DNA of 32,237 bases from Patescibacteria group bacterium (GCA_030018585.1 JASEHZ010000005.1:1-32237); one strand, 5' to 3'; shown: positions 14,751 to 22,562, counted from the stretch's first letter. Notes: generated from the sequence alone by a model not told the origin. Translations and numbers: made by a program.

Positions 14751-14780
14751 TTGACTTTTATTATTAATTTTAGCTATTTT
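14751..14780 (+). promoter_or_regulatory. Candidate promoter of the secreted-protein pair
   Basis: TTGACT (14751-14756) starts right after the terminator. TATTTT (14775-14780) follows after 18 bases. A TATACT at 14784-14789 is a better -10 but has only TTATTA as -35. The AT-rich repeats (TTTAGCTATTTTAGCTATAC) leave the exact start open. Confidence 0.45.
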
Positions 14781-14833
14781 AGCTATACTATTTTTAGTTA
14801 TTTTGTACAACTAAATATAGAGAAAGGCGGCTT

Positions 14834-15280
14834 ATGAAACTCATTGTTAGTATTTTAGCAATTGTTTTTTTGACAAGTATCGGATATTCTCAAGATCATC
14901 ATTTTTTGGGTTCACGGATTTATCCTCTTTACGGTGATTTATTGCCTTTAGACCAAAAAATTTTTATTCGTTCCGGATTTTCGTTTTTTAGCAGCAAAAA
15001 AGAAGGATTTAAATATTTTTGGTCTTTAAGCGGACCGGTTTGGATAGAAGAAAGATTTTGGATTCCTTCGCGAACGGGATTTTTAATGGGTTTTCGCAAT
15101 GTGCCGAAGAATACGCCGTGGTTTGGATTTGGTTGTGAAATTATTAACACAAAATTATTTTACGGCCCTTATGCTGGAATGCGTTATGGAAAATGCGATT
15201 TTGAATTTCAATATTTTTGGAATTCGCAAAATAAAACCCGGGATAATTTTCGGCAATTAACCGTAAGATTTAATTTTTAA
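14834..15280 (+). CDS. Secreted beta-strand-rich protein ending in Phe
   Basis: Unknown family. Residues 1-19 are a classic signal peptide with a likely cleavage after GYSQ or IGYS (KLIVSILAIVFLTSIGYS). The mature 129 residues are rich in aromatic residues and alternate hydrophobic/polar (FIRSGFSFFSS, FKYFWSLSGPVW, TGFLMGFRNV, FYGPYAGMRYG, FEFQYFW), ending in LTVRFNF. The terminal Phe and strand pattern are those of outer-membrane beta-barrels, which is odd for a CPR cell without a conventional outer membrane. An SD-like AAAGG precedes the ATG. It may instead be a secreted beta-sandwich. Confidence 0.75.
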   Translation: MKLIVSILAIVFLTSIGYSQDHHFLGSRIYPLYGDLLPLDQKIFIRSGFSFFSSKKEGFKYFWSLSGPVWIEERFWIPSRTGFLMGFRNVPKNTPWFGFGCEIINTKLFYGPYAGMRYGKCDFEFQYFWNSQNKTRDNFRQLTVRFNF

Positions 15281-15296
15281 GAAAGGAGAAGAAAGT

Positions 15297-15689
15297 ATGA
15301 ATTCGCAAGAATCTGTAGTAGCTCAGAAAATTACGCTAGAGGAATTTCTTAAAAAGGAATTAAATGTTCAAAGTCAGTCTTTCGGTAAATATATTGAATC
15401 ATTGTCCAATATGCTTGTTTTTTTTCTTTATATGGATTATCTATCTTTGTTGGCCAGAGCATATTTAGTTCAAAATCGTATTGAAGATTTTATTCTTTTA
15501 ACTGATAAGCCGGTAAGTGATGAAACGATGAGGTATTTGATTAGAATATATTCTTTGAAACAACCAGATGTTATCGAAACCAAAAAGATATTCGATACCT
15601 CAATGGTTATAAAAAGCAAGAAAGAAGATATAATAGTGAATTGGACGAACTATGATGGAAAAATCAGGGTATCTGTAAATAAGAATTAA
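15297..15689 (+). CDS. Hypothetical cytoplasmic protein
   Basis: A 130-residue protein with no signal peptide and no recognised domain. N-terminal half is helical (EEFLKKELNVQSQSFGKYIE) with an aromatic stretch (MLVFFLYMDYLSLLARAYLV) that is hydrophobic but broken by Asp and Arg. The C-terminal quarter is beta-like. A strong AAGGAG site precedes the ATG by 9 bases and the gene follows the secreted protein by 16 bases, so both are likely cotranscribed and ended by the terminator at 15700. Confidence 0.7.
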   Translation: MNSQESVVAQKITLEEFLKKELNVQSQSFGKYIESLSNMLVFFLYMDYLSLLARAYLVQNRIEDFILLTDKPVSDETMRYLIRIYSLKQPDVIETKKIFDTSMVIKSKKEDIIVNWTNYDGKIRVSVNKN

Positions 15690-15699
15690 AAATATTATT

Positions 15700-15725
15700 A
15701 AGACTCTACGAAAGTGGAGTCTTTT
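15700..15725 (+). terminator. Terminator of the 14834-15689 operon
   Basis: AAGACTCTAC (15700-15709) pairs with GTGGAGTCTT (15714-15723) around a GAAA tetraloop with one G-U pair, followed by TT. Ten base pairs. Confidence 0.85.
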
Positions 15726-15747
15726 GTGTTTCGTTGCTGATTTTTAT

Positions 15748-15777
15748 AAAAAAGCGCCCCGATTTTGAATCGGGGCG
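15748..15777 (-). terminator. Terminator of the 37-aa micro-protein gene
   Basis: CGCCCCGATT (15755-15764) pairs perfectly with AATCGGGGCG (15768-15777) around a 3-base loop. On the minus strand the stem is followed by C and six T, so it acts leftward, 24 bases past the micro-protein stop. Confidence 0.9.
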
Positions 15778-15800
15778 TTGAAACTACACGAATATCTTTC

Positions 15801-15914
15801 TTAACAGCGGCATCGGCCACGACAACCACAGCGTAATCTTTTTACTTTCTTTACTTTTCGAGACTTAGTTCGTTTTGTTTTCTTTACTTTCTTCACTTTT
15901 TTCTTTTTTGCCAT
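15801..15914 (-). CDS. 37-aa Lys/Arg-rich micro-protein with a Cys-rich tail
   Basis: Too short for the ORF track. Starting at ATG 15914 it reads MAKKKKVKKVKKTKRTKSRK, then VKKVKRLRCGCRGRCRC and stop. More than half of the residues are Lys or Arg, arranged as KKV repeats like histone-H1-type tails, and the last nine residues hold four Cys. The gene has its own extended -10 promoter and a dedicated strong terminator 24 bases past its stop, so transcription is well supported. It probably binds nucleic acid, and the Cys tail could bind metal or form disulfides. Both roles are inferred. Divergent from the Fe-S gene run. Confidence 0.7.
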   Translation of the reverse strand: MAKKKKVKKVKKTKRTKSRKVKKVKRLRCGCRGRCRC

Positions 15915-15947
15915 TTGGAGAATCTAACTAACCCGACCTTTAATTTT

Positions 15948-15956
15948 AGTATAACA
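15948..15956 (-). promoter_or_regulatory. Extended -10 promoter of the micro-protein gene
   Basis: On the minus strand TGTTATACT forms an extended -10, placing the start near 15941 and giving a leader of about 26 bases with no ribosome site. No clear -35. Confidence 0.6.
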
Positions 15957-15982
15957 AAATATTTTCATGGATTTCGATTAAT

Positions 15983-16011
15983 TTGAAAGAAAAACGACTA
16001 AATTGTATACT
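15983..16011 (+). promoter_or_regulatory. Promoter of the Fe-S/ferredoxin operon
   Basis: TTGAAA and TATACT are spaced by 17 bases. Start is near 16018, 13 bases before the iscS ATG. Back-to-back with the micro-protein promoter. No IscR-like or other operator is recognised. Confidence 0.75.
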
Positions 16012-16030
16012 TTTTACATAAAGTATTTTT

Positions 16031-17296
16031 ATGAAAAAGAAATTTTTCTATTTTGACTATGCCTCAACTACTCCTATTGAACAAAAACACGTGTTTCGAG
16101 CCATGGAACCGTATTTAAAAAATGAATTTGGCAATCCCTCGAGTCTTTACGAGTTAGGGCGGAGGTCAAAAGTGGCTATTCAAAAGTCGCTGGAACGAAT
16201 CTCGGGCGTATTAAGATGTAAGCCGGACGAATTTATTTTTACTGGTTCGGCAACCGAGGCCGACAATCTTGCAATAGAAGGCGTGGCAATGACAAACAAA
16301 GAAAAGGGGCATAAAATCATTGTTTCTAACATTGAGCATAAAGGCATTCTTTCGATTTGTAATTTTCTAAAGAAGCAGGGTTTTGAAATTTTAGAATTAA
16401 AAGTTCAAAAAAACGGCCTCCTTAATCCAAAACATCTTGAAAAGTTAGTTGATGGTAAGACGATTTTAGTATCTTTAACTTACGCGGACTCAGAAACCGG
16501 CACAATCCAGCCGATAAGCGACTTAGTGGGGGTTGTAAAACGATTTCGGAAGGAAAAAAAATCAGATTTTCCATATTTTCATACTGATGCAAGCCAAACC
16601 GCGTTATATCTTGAGCTGGGTGTGGATAACTTAGGTATTGACCTCATGACGCTTTCGGCTCATAAAGCGTATGGTCCGAAAGGAATTGGCGGTTTATATA
16701 TCAGGCGGGGCATAAATATAAAACCAATAATATATGGAGGCGGCCAGCAGGGGAATTTAAGATCAGGCACGGAAAATATTCCGGGCATTGTTGGTTTTGG
16801 TGAGGCCTTTTTTCTCGCCAACAAAAATAAAAAAAAAGAATTTTTAAGAATTAAAAAACTTCGAGACAAATTAGAACGTGGAATTTTCCAAAAAATCCCA
16901 AAAGTTATTTTAAATGGTCATCCTAAAAAACGCTTGCCGAATTTTTTAAATATTTCCATTTTAGATATTGAGGGAGAAGCATTAATTTTATATTTGGATA
17001 GGCTTAGCATCATGGTAAGCACTGGTTCAGCTTGTAATTCAGAAAGTTTGGAGCCGTCTTATATTTTAAGTGCCTTGAGAAGGCCTTATGAATTTATTCA
17101 TGGCAGTTTAAGATTTACTCTCGGTAAGTATACAAAAGATTCTGATATAAATTATGTTTTGAAGAAATTGCCAGCAGTTGTAAAAAAACTAAGAGCCGTT
17201 TCTCCCTTGAACTTATCTCTTAATGCGAAAAACAAAATTTTAGAACCAAAAGCATTTATTGGTGGACAAGCGCCTCATTTTTTAAGGAAGAAATAA
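16031..17296 (+). CDS. iscS: Cysteine desulfurase (NifS/IscS family)
   Basis: A PLP enzyme that takes sulfur from cysteine for Fe-S cluster assembly. It has 421 residues. The N-terminus FDYASTTPIEQKHV and NPSSLYELGR are typical. The PLP lysine is Lys212 in SAHKAYGPKG, the His of IEHKGIL stacks on the cofactor, and the persulfide cysteine is Cys335 in STGSACNSESL, the class I (NifS/IscS) loop. A ~30-residue tail (LSLNAKNKILEPKAFIGG) extends past the domain. First gene of a tight run: IscU-like (3-base gap), Nfu, ferredoxin and oxidoreductase, so it probably serves the ferredoxin, OFOR and hydrogenase clusters encoded nearby. Confidence 0.93.
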   Translation: MKKKFFYFDYASTTPIEQKHVFRAMEPYLKNEFGNPSSLYELGRRSKVAIQKSLERISGVLRCKPDEFIFTGSATEADNLAIEGVAMTNKEKGHKIIVSNIEHKGILSICNFLKKQGFEILELKVQKNGLLNPKHLEKLVDGKTILVSLTYADSETGTIQPISDLVGVVKRFRKEKKSDFPYFHTDASQTALYLELGVDNLGIDLMTLSAHKAYGPKGIGGLYIRRGINIKPIIYGGGQQGNLRSGTENIPGIVGFGEAFFLANKNKKKEFLRIKKLRDKLERGIFQKIPKVILNGHPKKRLPNFLNISILDIEGEALILYLDRLSIMVSTGSACNSESLEPSYILSALRRPYEFIHGSLRFTLGKYTKDSDINYVLKKLPAVVKKLRAVSPLNLSLNAKNKILEPKAFIGGQAPHFLRKK

Positions 17297-17299
17297 TTT

Positions 17300-17968
17300 A
17301 TGCCGAAAACTAAAACAAAACCCGATATTGTAGATAGATTTACTGGTGACAAATGGGTTTACTCAAAAATAGTAAAATCTCATTTTTTTCATCCAAAAAA
17401 TTTTTTAGTCGGGGATTTGAATAAAGTTAAATTTGACGCAGATGGGATTATCGGATCGCCGGCTTGCGGCGATGTGATGCGCGTATGGCTTAAAATTGAT
17501 CCAAAAACCGAAAAAATCAAAAAATTTAAATGGCGAACATTCGGTTGCGCAAGTGCTATTGCCGCGACCTCAATGCTTTCAGTGATGGTTACGGAAAAAG
17601 GCGGAACAAAAATCAATAAAGCTTTAAAAATCAAACCTCAAGATATTACGAAACGTTTGGATGGTTTGCCAAATCGGAAAATTCATTGTTCGGTTTTAGG
17701 CGATAAAGCGTTAAGAATAGCAATTAATAACTGGTTTAAAAAAACAGGCCAATACGAGAGAATTGTTGTTGAGGGCTCGAGAATTTTAGACCCCAATACC
17801 AAAGTTACCGAAGCTGATATAGAAGAAGCGGTACTTGAGGGGGCTCTTAATCTTCAAGATATTCAAAAAAGAACAAAAGTCGGCATCGGCTATAAAAAAT
17901 GCATTCCAGAGGTAGAAGGGCTGATAAGATTTTATCGGGAAAAATATTATGGACCAGACAAAAAATAA
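17300..17968 (+). CDS. iscU: IscU/NifU N-terminal-type scaffold with a degenerate C-terminal BFD-like domain
   Basis: Scaffold on which Fe-S clusters are built. 222 residues. The three ligand cysteines and the Asp are present: SPACGD (Cys56, Asp58), FGCASA (Cys83), KIHCSV (Cys130). Residues ~160-215 resemble the BFD-like [2Fe-2S] domain of NifU (VTEADIEEAVLEGALNL, then DIQKRTKVGIGYKKC), but only Cys201 remains of the expected four: the N-terminal CxC is absent and the GCGxC is GYKKC. This domain therefore probably no longer binds a cluster. It overlaps the Nfu gene by 20 bases. Confidence 0.9.
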   Translation: MPKTKTKPDIVDRFTGDKWVYSKIVKSHFFHPKNFLVGDLNKVKFDADGIIGSPACGDVMRVWLKIDPKTEKIKKFKWRTFGCASAIAATSMLSVMVTEKGGTKINKALKIKPQDITKRLDGLPNRKIHCSVLGDKALRIAINNWFKKTGQYERIVVEGSRILDPNTKVTEADIEEAVLEGALNLQDIQKRTKVGIGYKKCIPEVEGLIRFYREKYYGPDKK

Positions 17969-18179
17969 AATTGAAAAAATACTTGAGAAAGTAAGACCGT
18001 TTATTCAAATGCATGGCGGTGATGCAAAGCTAATCAGAGTTAAAAATGGAGAGGTAATCCTTAAAATATCCGGCGCTTGCGTGAATTGCTCGCTTACTGA
18101 TTTGACTTATAATAAAATGATAGGGGGTTTAATTAAAGAAGAAACACCCCAAATTAAAAAGGTCATTGTTATCAATTAA
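17949..18179 (+). CDS. Nfu/NifU C-terminal-domain Fe-S carrier
   Basis: A 76-residue NifU-like domain that carries or delivers clusters. The family motif CxxC is present in GACVNCSLTDLT (Cys44, Cys47), after VRPFIQMHGGDAKLI. In NifU this domain is fused to the scaffold; here the two are separate genes whose ends overlap by 20 bases. Ends four bases before the ferredoxin ATG. Confidence 0.92.
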   Translation: MDQTKNKIEKILEKVRPFIQMHGGDAKLIRVKNGEVILKISGACVNCSLTDLTYNKMIGGLIKEETPQIKKVIVIN

Positions 18180-18183
18180 AATT

Positions 18184-18444
18184 ATGGCAGATTTAAAAGA
18201 ATACCTTCGTAAAAAATCTGATTCCAAATTTGGGAAAATAGCGATTGATCGGGATTTATGCATTGGCGCCGCTTCTTGTATTGCTGTTTCGGGCATTACT
18301 TTTGAATTGGATAATGAAAATAAAGTAATCGTGATTGATCCGGATAGCGTTGATGATGATACGCTTCTTGCGGCTGCTGAATCATGTCCAACTAAAGCAA
18401 TTCTTCTTTTTGATAAATCCGGCAAACAAATATTTCCAAAATAA
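18184..18444 (+). CDS. Three-cysteine ferredoxin (predicted [3Fe-4S])
   Basis: An 86-residue ferredoxin. Start chosen at the ATG 18184 (MADLKEYLRK), not at the TTG at 18166 that overlaps the Nfu stop. The cluster motif is CIGAASC (Cys26, Cys32) with ESCPTKAI (Cys68): the second cysteine of a usual CxxCxxC is Ala29. That pattern matches the [3Fe-4S] or labile [4Fe-4S] ferredoxins known as partners of actinobacterial P450s and related systems. It should carry electrons from the 2-oxoacid oxidoreductase, to the FAD oxidoreductase downstream (18-base gap) and/or the hydrogenase. Confidence 0.88.
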   Translation: MADLKEYLRKKSDSKFGKIAIDRDLCIGAASCIAVSGITFELDNENKVIVIDPDSVDDDTLLAAAESCPTKAILLFDKSGKQIFPK

Positions 18445-18462
18445 AATTAATTAGCGGTCTTT

Positions 18463-19710
18463 ATGGAAAAATATAAATATCTCATTATTGGAGGTGGGGT
18501 AGCGGGGCTGACTGCTGCTGAAACTATCCGTTCAAAAGATTCTATTGCTTCCGTTGCAATAGTAAATGACGAGCCCTATACGTTGTATTCCCGGGTGATG
18601 CTTTCAAAGCCCAATTTTTTCTTAGGCGAAATTCCTTTTGACAGCGTTTGGCTGAAAAATGAAGATTGGTATAAAAAAAATAACATTAATTTTTTCGGCG
18701 GTAAAAAAGCAGTAAAATTAGATTCAAAAAATAGAACAATTATTCTTTCCGACGATTCCGCATTAAGATACGAGAAATTACTTATCGCAACCGGCGTCCA
18801 AGCAAGAAAGTGGAATTTTCCAAACTCTGATAAAAAAGGAATTTATTATCTGCGGACGCTTGAAGATGGTAGGGTAATTATGAACGCGATTAAATCTGCA
18901 AAACGCGCCATTACTATTGGCGGGGGATTTATAAGCTTTGAAACGGCGGATCTTTTAAAAATGGCTGGCATTGATACAACAATGATTATTCGGGAAAACT
19001 ATTTTTGGGAACCGTTATTAGATGAGGAATCGGGTCGAATGATCGAGGGGGCACTAAAAAAAGGCGGCATCAAAATTATTTATAAATCAGAAGTTAAAGA
19101 AATTGTCGGCAAAACCAATGTTGAAGCAGTTATTTTACAAGATAACACAAAAATTGAATGCAATATGATTATTTGCGGCATTGGCGTTTATTGTGATTTT
19201 GACTGGCTTAAAGATTCTGGTTTAAAAACCAATCGTGGAATTTTAGCTGATGAGTATTTGAAAGCTAATTTGCCGGATGTCTGGGTTGCTGGTGACGTGG
19301 CAGAATTTAAAGACATTACTCTTGATGAGACAATCCAAATAGGGAATTGGGTTAATGCTCGGGAACATGGCCGAATTGCGGGATTAAATATGATTGGTGA
19401 AAAAATTCCTTTCAAATTTGTTTCATTTTACACAACGCAGGGTTTGGGAATTTCCATTGCTTTTGTGGGCGATGTGCGGTCTGATAAAAGCCGGATCGTT
19501 ATCAAGCGCGGTTCGCCTCAAAAAAATTCTTATGGCCGGGTTATTATCTTGGATAAAGGCGCTCGTAAAGAAATTGAAGGCGCGACTTTAATTAATAGAA
19601 CAAGCGAGCTTGCAGCAATTGCTAAATTAATTGAAAAGAACATTGATGTTTCGGATAAATTAGATAAGCTTGGAGATGATAATTTTGATTTAAAGTCTCT
19701 AATCCAATAA
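18463..19710 (+). CDS. FAD-dependent NAD(P)H oxidoreductase (ferredoxin/rubredoxin reductase type)
   Basis: A pyridine nucleotide-disulfide oxidoreductase-fold flavoprotein of 415 residues. FAD binding: YLIIGGGVAGLTAAE at the N-terminus and VWVAGDVAEF later. NAD(P)H binding: AITIGGGFISFETADLL around residue 150. There is no redox-active CxxxxC, which separates it from disulfide reductases and puts it with rubredoxin reductase, ferredoxin reductase and the NirB N-terminal domain. In context it would exchange electrons between the ferredoxin upstream and NAD(P). Direction is not deducible. Ends the operon; no terminator is clear. Confidence 0.85.
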   Translation: MEKYKYLIIGGGVAGLTAAETIRSKDSIASVAIVNDEPYTLYSRVMLSKPNFFLGEIPFDSVWLKNEDWYKKNNINFFGGKKAVKLDSKNRTIILSDDSALRYEKLLIATGVQARKWNFPNSDKKGIYYLRTLEDGRVIMNAIKSAKRAITIGGGFISFETADLLKMAGIDTTMIIRENYFWEPLLDEESGRMIEGALKKGGIKIIYKSEVKEIVGKTNVEAVILQDNTKIECNMIICGIGVYCDFDWLKDSGLKTNRGILADEYLKANLPDVWVAGDVAEFKDITLDETIQIGNWVNAREHGRIAGLNMIGEKIPFKFVSFYTTQGLGISIAFVGDVRSDKSRIVIKRGSPQKNSYGRVIILDKGARKEIEGATLINRTSELAAIAKLIEKNIDVSDKLDKLGDDNFDLKSLIQ

Positions 19711-19742
19711 AAATTCTCCATTTTTCTTATTTTTTACAGCTA

Positions 19743-19772
19743 TTGATAAATAATTACTATTTGCTATATAAT
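19743..19772 (+). promoter_or_regulatory. Promoter of the lipoprotein-like gene
   Basis: TTGATA and TATAAT are spaced by 18 bases (19743-19748 and 19767-19772). Start near 19779, giving a leader of about 48 bases with AAAGGA 14 bases before the ATG. Confidence 0.65.
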
Positions 19773-19827
19773 GCTTTTGGAAACTTAAAAAACTAATTAC
19801 TAATTAAAAGGAAAGATAAGCGAAGAA

Positions 19828-20433
19828 ATGAAATGGGTATTAAACGTTGCTATTATTTTGGTTATTGCCGTTTTAGGAATCGGTTGTTACCAGTATAAAC
19901 CCGATGATTATGACATGACTTCAGCCAAAAAATTTTACGAAACGCCTCATAAACTTCGTAAAATGTTTGTTAAAGATCAGGAAATTACCGTAAAAGAGCC
20001 GTCTGGTGGTTTTTTCCTGTTTGTCGGCGTTCTTGGCGGAAATTACAAAGAAGGAAGTGAAGTAAAATATTCGGTAACTCACGTAAGATTTGCATGGGAG
20101 ATTAAAGATAATTTATATATTATAACTACTTTGCCGGTTGAAAAAGCAAGAATTCAGTTGGCAAAAAGCATAGAAATTCCTACCGCCCAGTTTTTTATAA
20201 ACAGATACGAAATAGATCGTTATCTTGATGAACTCACAGAACATGGTCGAGGAAAAAATAGTGATAGAAATAATAAAGAAAAGTTGAGACAATACAAGAA
20301 CGAAGTGTTAGATAATTTTTCTAATCCTGAGAAAATGATTGCTCATTATTTGGATTATGTTGTGTTTAATGTAAAAGACGGAGATTGGTCATCAAATATC
20401 AATCTGCCAACAAATAGTAATTTCAGTAACTAA
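19828..20433 (+). CDS. Putative lipoprotein of unknown function
   Basis: 201 residues. The first ~20 form a signal peptide ending in VLGIGC, an imperfect lipobox (Gly at -3, Leu at -4), followed by polar YQYKPDD. A middle domain contains SGGFFLFVGVLGG and alternating beta-like segments; the C-terminus has a charged helical region (KNSDRNNKEKLRQYKNE). Not recognised. Stands alone between a promoter and a palindromic terminator, so independent expression is likely. Confidence 0.7.
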   Translation: MKWVLNVAIILVIAVLGIGCYQYKPDDYDMTSAKKFYETPHKLRKMFVKDQEITVKEPSGGFFLFVGVLGGNYKEGSEVKYSVTHVRFAWEIKDNLYIITTLPVEKARIQLAKSIEIPTAQFFINRYEIDRYLDELTEHGRGKNSDRNNKEKLRQYKNEVLDNFSNPEKMIAHYLDYVVFNVKDGDWSSNINLPTNSNFSN

Positions 20434-20450
20434 CCTAAAAAATGTATCTC

Positions 20451-20484
20451 AAGACTGCTTTAATTAATTAAAGCAGTCTTTTTT
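20451..20484 (+). terminator. Palindromic terminator of the lipoprotein gene
   Basis: AAGACTGCTTTAATT is directly followed by its reverse complement (20451-20480, perfect), then T. The stem is 15 bp if fully paired. It may also catch minus-strand transcripts from the acd operon. Confidence 0.9.
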
Positions 20485-20528
20485 ATGCGTTCGTTTAGAA
20501 AACCAAAGGTGCAAATCTGTAATTCTTA

Positions 20529-22562
20529 TTAAACCATAAACCGCGCGTCAACAATATGCGCGGTTTTTTCATTGACGATAACCGGATTTAAATCAATTTC
20601 TTTTATTTCAGGATGAGCGAGTGATAATTTCGATAATTTAACAATAATATCCGCGATTTTACTCAAATTAACAGATTTTTCGCCGCGCAAACCTTTCAAA
20701 ATATTAAATCCTTTAATTTCTCCAATCATTTTCAAGGCTTCGTTTTGATTAACTGGCGCGATTCCCAAAGCAATATCTTTTAATGCTTCCACGAACATAC
20801 CGCCCAAACCGAATATAATAACTGGACCAAAAACTTGATCGCGTTTCATGCCAATAATGATTTCTTTGCCGTTTGCCATTTGTTGGATAAGTACGCCTTC
20901 AATTTTAGCTTTGGGATATTTTTTCTTTGCCGATTTAATTATTAAATCCCAAGATTTTTCGGCTTCGGTAAGATTTTTTATATTTAATTTAACGCCGCGA
21001 ATATCGGTTTTGTGGATTATATTTTGGGAAATAATTTTCATTGCCAATAATTGCTCTTTTTTTGTTTTAAATAATTTATTCAAATCCTTTTTCTTTCGGA
21101 TTAATTGGCCTTCAAGCTTAAGATTAAAATCATTTAGGATTTTTGTTGTTTGGGAGATTTTCATCATTTTTAATTCGGTTTTGTCCGGAGATTTTGCCGG
21201 AATCGGCTTCTTCTTTTTGATTAATTTTACGGCGCCAAGGGCATCCAGTGATTCAATGGCGTCTTTGGGAAAATCAAAATTAACCAAGCCTTTTTTTCTA
21301 AAAACCTTTTGGGCATTTTCTAAAGATTCTCCGCCAATAAAAACTGGAATAACGGGTTTTTGTTTGGCGTAAGAAGTAAGAATTTCCGCAATTTTTTCTG
21401 ATTCAGTCATGAATTGAGGAGTAAGTATTAAAAGAATCCCGTCAATATTTTTTTCTTTAACTAGAATTTTTAAAGCCTCTTCGTAGCGGGTGGCTGAAGC
21501 ATCGCCTAAAATATCAATTGGGTTATTAATGGCCGCGGCCGGTGGCAATATTTTTTTAAGTTCTTTTAAAGTTTTATTTGATATTTTAGCAATCTCAAGC
21601 GTTTTAGAAAGATCAATTAAATCTGTAGCTATTACTGACGGGCCGCCGCCGTTTGTTAAAATTGCTATTTGCCGTAAAGGTTTAAAAGTCCTTATATGGA
21701 AAAGTTTTGCGAGATTAAAAAATGAATGCAATGAATCAGTGGTTATAATTTTACTTTTTTTGCAAGCAGTTTCAAAAATTGAATCTTGAGGTGCAAGTGA
21801 ACCAGTGTGCGACATTACTGCCTTTAAGCCTCTTACGCTTCGACCGGCTTTTAGGACAACGATTGGTTTTTTGGCAGTGATTTTTTTCGTAATTTTTATA
21901 AACTTTTCACCATCAGTTATTTTTTCAAGATAAAGAAAAATTGCTTTTGTATCGGGGTCATTACCTAAAAATTCAAGAAAATCTAATTCAGAGAGAACCG
22001 CTTCATTGCCCAAGCTTATGAATTTCGAAAAACCAATTCCTTTATTATTCGTCCAATCAAGCATAGCGGTGCCTAAGGCGCCGGATTGAGACAAAAAACC
22101 AATATGTCCGCGAAAGGGTTTTTGGATAGCAAAAGAAGCGTTTAAATCAGATAAAGAATCAATAATTCCCAAACAATTCGGGCCCAAAAGTGAAATTTTA
22201 TATTTTTTACAAATTTGTTTTAATTTTTCTTCAAGGTTTTCACCATTTTTGCCTAATTCCTTAAAACCAGAAGATATGACGATCGCGTTTGGTATTTTCT
22301 TTTGGCCGCACTCTATAAGCACCGACAGCACAAATTCAGCTTTTACAATAATAATGGCCAATTCAACTGGATTTTTTATATCAAGCACGGAACGATAACA
22401 TGGCAAATCAAGAATTTCCTGATGAGCCGGGTTAATGGGATAAAGATTCCTTTTTTCTCCACGGAGAAGATTAAAAAGAATGGCGTATCCGACTTTGTTT
22501 TTATCTATCGTGGCGCCGATAACAGCGATTGATTTAGGATTAAAAAACTTATTTAAATCCAT
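20529..22562 (-). CDS. Acyl-CoA (acetyl-CoA) synthetase, ADP-forming, fused alpha-beta
   Basis: Converts acyl-CoA, ADP and phosphate to the acid, CoA and ATP: substrate-level phosphorylation at the end of fermentation. 677 residues in one chain. Domain order: CoA-binding (residues ~1-130, SIAVIGATIDKNKVGYAI), succinyl-CoA-ligase-like domains (GFLSQSGALGTAMLDW) with phosphohistidine His252 in VMSHTGSLA, then the ATP-grasp beta part (~460-677; IIHKTDIRGVKLNI, FGLGGMFVEALKDI). Fused ACDs are common in archaea and fermentative bacteria. Third gene of the operon after the OFOR subunits (25-base gap). Substrate preference (acetyl, or branched/aryl) cannot be read. Confidence 0.94.
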   Translation of the reverse strand: MDLNKFFNPKSIAVIGATIDKNKVGYAILFNLLRGEKRNLYPINPAHQEILDLPCYRSVLDIKNPVELAIIIVKAEFVLSVLIECGQKKIPNAIVISSGFKELGKNGENLEEKLKQICKKYKISLLGPNCLGIIDSLSDLNASFAIQKPFRGHIGFLSQSGALGTAMLDWTNNKGIGFSKFISLGNEAVLSELDFLEFLGNDPDTKAIFLYLEKITDGEKFIKITKKITAKKPIVVLKAGRSVRGLKAVMSHTGSLAPQDSIFETACKKSKIITTDSLHSFFNLAKLFHIRTFKPLRQIAILTNGGGPSVIATDLIDLSKTLEIAKISNKTLKELKKILPPAAAINNPIDILGDASATRYEEALKILVKEKNIDGILLILTPQFMTESEKIAEILTSYAKQKPVIPVFIGGESLENAQKVFRKKGLVNFDFPKDAIESLDALGAVKLIKKKKPIPAKSPDKTELKMMKISQTTKILNDFNLKLEGQLIRKKKDLNKLFKTKKEQLLAMKIISQNIIHKTDIRGVKLNIKNLTEAEKSWDLIIKSAKKKYPKAKIEGVLIQQMANGKEIIIGMKRDQVFGPVIIFGLGGMFVEALKDIALGIAPVNQNEALKMIGEIKGFNILKGLRGEKSVNLSKIADIIVKLSKLSLAHPEIKEIDLNPVIVNEKTAHIVDARFMV
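20538..20569. terminator. Hairpin in the 3' end of the acyl-CoA synthetase gene
   Basis: AAACCGCGC (20538-20546) pairs with GCGCGGTTT (20558-20566). T follow on the plus strand; on the minus strand the stem ends in TTTATGGTTT, so it could act in both directions. The stem lies inside codons for the last residues of the minus-strand gene. Confidence 0.6.

Noticed and set aside
20848-21372. 174-aa plus-strand ORF opposite the acyl-CoA synthetase
   Set aside because: Shadow ORF; hydrophobic only because it is antisense to an AT-rich lysine-rich gene.
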